From DATBHM01 sp036557505 (GTDB taxonomy: Bacteria > Actinomycetota > UBA4738 > JACQTL01), in NCBI GenBank assembly GCA_036557505.1, contig DATBHM010000051.1, forward strand, positions 1 to 13,676: a stretch of DNA of 13,676 nt, read 5' to 3'. The notes beneath the pieces were generated by a model, which made no database searches, was not told the DNA's origin, and saw nothing but the letters and a program-made list of their open reading frames with translations. Positions within the stretch are counted from its first letter, which is position 1, and each line of letters starts with the position of its first letter. Positions 12,132-13,676 of this stretch are shown one piece after another. The position numbers and the translations under genes are program-made.

Positions 12132-13436
12132 ATGAGCAAGGTCCTAGTGCAGCCACCGGCGGGGCCGAAGTCCGAGGCCGAGGGGAGTCGATGGATCCAC
12201 CGCCGGGTCCACCACGATCAGGAGGTGTTCGACCTCGAGATGGCCCGCCTGTTCCGGCGTTCCTGGATGTACGTGGGCCACGAGAGCGAGATCCGGAACA
12301 CGGGCGACTATCTCACCGCCTCGGTCGCCGGCGAGCCGATCGTGGTCGTGCGCGACAAGGACGGGGCCGTCCAGGCGTTCTTCAACACGTGCACGCACCG
12401 CGGCGTCAAGATCGCGTCGATGCCCCGGGGAAGCTGCGGATCGAGCTTCAAGTGCATGTACCACGGGTGGACCTTCGACCACGAAGGCCGATGCACCGGG
12501 GTCCCGTTCTTCCAGGCCTACGGAGAGACGTTCGACCGCCACGACTTCGACATCCCGAGGCTCTCGGTCGAGGCCTTCCACGGGTGCATCTTCGTGGCGA
12601 TCGACCCGCTCGTTCCGACCCTCGGGGAGTTCCTCGGCGAGATCACCCCCGACCTCGAGGCCGCGGTGAAGGAGAGCGAGGTCATCGGCCGGATCAGCTA
12701 CATGTTCAAGGGCAACTGGAAGCTGTGGCACGAGAACTTCGCCGACGGCTATCACCCCCAGTTCACCCACCAGATGGTGAAGGACATCGAGGAGGACTAC
12801 CCGGGGCAGGGAATCAACCAGGCGATGGCGCCGGGACATTCGGTGTTGACCTGGGACATCAACCCGCCGAGGTTCGACCGGATCAGCGCCACCATGGCCA
12901 CCATCACGGGCATGGAGCACGACGTCACCAAGGACCCGGATTTCATGTGGCCGCCCTACCCTGACCGTGAGCAGCCGCAGACGGGGCCCGTGCCCCAGAA
13001 CCGCATCTTCACCGTCTTCCCGAACCTCGACTTCCAGGACGTCGTGAACACGGTGAAGATCGAGATCCTCCACCCCGTCGCGCCCGACCGGACGAGGGTC
13101 GAGGTGGTCGAGCTCGGCAGCGTCCACGACGACCAGGAGCAACGGACGTGGCGACTGCGTCACAGCGGGATCTCCGGTCACACCTCGGGGGGGCGCATCG
13201 CCGCCGACGACAACGAGGCCATCGCCATGGCGCAACAGGGGTTCGCGGCGCGGGTTGTCTCGTACTCGAGCATGTCCCGCGGCCAGGAGCCCGGTGACAT
13301 CGGCGGCACCTACGACGAGTACGGGATGCGCGCCTTCTATGCCGAGTGGACCCGATACATGGGCTCGGTGCCGGCGACCGCGAGCCCGAACGGCGACGAC
13401 GCAGCCACCGTCCGCGCCGTCGGTGAGGAGGTGTGA
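12132..13436 (+). CDS. Aromatic-ring-hydroxylating Rieske dioxygenase, alpha subunit
   Basis: A 434-residue large subunit of a Rieske non-haem iron oxygenase, which adds dioxygen to an aromatic ring using electrons from a reductase and often a ferredoxin. The Rieske 2Fe-2S ligands are C87, H89, C108 and H111 (CTHRG and CMYHGW). The catalytic domain has NWKLWHENFADGYHPQFTH, with bridging D205 and iron ligands H208 and H213; D360 in ADDNE is the likely third ligand. ATG 12132 follows GAGGAGGGGA. The beta-subunit gene starts 1 nt after the stop, supporting an alpha3beta3-type enzyme of the benzoate/toluate or phenylpropionate group. Substrate is not predictable; the neighbouring IclR regulator and importer suggest an aromatic acid. 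Confidence 0.92.
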   Translation: MSKVLVQPPAGPKSEAEGSRWIHRRVHHDQEVFDLEMARLFRRSWMYVGHESEIRNTGDYLTASVAGEPIVVVRDKDGAVQAFFNTCTHRGVKIASMPRGSCGSSFKCMYHGWTFDHEGRCTGVPFFQAYGETFDRHDFDIPRLSVEAFHGCIFVAIDPLVPTLGEFLGEITPDLEAAVKESEVIGRISYMFKGNWKLWHENFADGYHPQFTHQMVKDIEEDYPGQGINQAMAPGHSVLTWDINPPRFDRISATMATITGMEHDVTKDPDFMWPPYPDREQPQTGPVPQNRIFTVFPNLDFQDVVNTVKIEILHPVAPDRTRVEVVELGSVHDDQEQRTWRLRHSGISGHTSGGRIAADDNEAIAMAQQGFAARVVSYSSMSRGQEPGDIGGTYDEYGMRAFYAEWTRYMGSVPATASPNGDDAATVRAVGEEV

Positions 13437-13437
13437 G

Positions 13438-13676
13438 ATGACGCTCGCCGCCGACCGTCCGGCCACGGACCTCCCGACGACGGAGGACCTCCTGCTGCAC
13501 CACCAGGTGGAGTCGTTCCTGGCCCGCCTGCAGAACACGATCGACGAGCACCGGTACATCGACTGGCTCGAGATGTTCGTTCCCGAGGGCCTGTACACCG
13601 TGATCGATCAGCAGAACAAGGCCGGACAGGGCATGTATCTGACGTACGACGACGGCCTGGAGGCCCGCAAGCAGCG
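13438..13676 (+). CDS. Rieske dioxygenase beta subunit, 5' part (runs off window)
   Basis: The first 79 codons of a small-subunit gene, cut by the window edge. Residues 16-40 (EDLLLHHQVESFLARLQNTIDEH) followed by RYIDWLEMFVPEGLYTVIDQQN match the opening of NTF2-like beta subunits (ring-hydroxyl_B family), which play a structural role in the hexameric dioxygenase. GAGGAGG at 13425-13431 lies in the end of the alpha gene and gives 6-nt spacing, so the two are translationally linked. Full beta subunits are about 160-190 residues, so roughly half is missing. Confidence 0.88.
   Translation, partial: MTLAADRPATDLPTTEDLLLHHQVESFLARLQNTIDEHRYIDWLEMFVPEGLYTVIDQQNKAGQGMYLTYDDGLEARKQ

Noticed and set aside
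12144..13598. 484-codon minus-strand ORF opposite the dioxygenase genes
   Set aside because: Antisense of the clear Rieske alpha gene; Arg/Val/Asp/His-rich with no motif.

Overview
The window is about 13.7 kb of uniformly GC-rich bacterial DNA. It looks like a chromosomal segment from an actinobacterium, probably a poorly characterised soil or sediment lineage. Evidence for this is the amt-glnK-glnD order, a four-element GlnR-type operator upstream of amt, a single-gene bacterial Ku, frequent GTG starts, and long chance ORFs opposite every real gene. No IS element, phage gene, CRISPR array, tRNA or rRNA was recognised.

Region 1 (1-405) is a non-coding leader dense in inverted repeats. It holds a 10-bp long-range stem, an 8-bp hairpin, a promoter-like site abutting a possible leaderless 16-codon ORF, a 12-14 bp hairpin, and a small hairpin that buries the Shine-Dalgarno of the first gene. 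Region 2 (406-3193, plus strand) carries a DRG/Obg-type GTPase with a C-terminal TGS domain, the NHEJ protein Ku with its own candidate promoter, and a DUF2127-like membrane protein with an N-terminal Cys/His cluster. Region 3 (3224-3652, minus strand) is a small predicted lipoprotein of unknown function.

Region 4 (3810-8103, plus strand) is a nitrogen-control operon: ammonium transporter Amt, PII protein GlnK with Tyr51 intact, and the bifunctional PII-modifying enzyme GlnD. The GlnR-like operator at 3810-3847 sits where an activator of amt would bind. Amt imports ammonium, GlnK gates Amt and reports nitrogen status, and GlnD modifies GlnK.

Region 5 (8238-13676) looks like an uptake and catabolism module. 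An SsuABC/TauABC/NMT1-type ABC transporter (binding lipoprotein, permease, ATPase) is followed by a convergent IclR-family regulator. That regulator is divergently paired with an aromatic-ring-hydroxylating Rieske dioxygenase alpha subunit and the start of its beta subunit, which runs off the window. The 196-bp divergent intergenic region contains promoter-like sequences in both directions with a pseudo-palindrome between them. The simplest inference is import and oxidation of an aromatic acid under IclR control; the substrate cannot be read from sequence.

Most genes belong to known families. The least explained parts are the structured leader at 1-405, the Cys/His DUF2127 protein beside Ku, the orphan lipoprotein, and the regulatory logic of the IclR/dioxygenase region.
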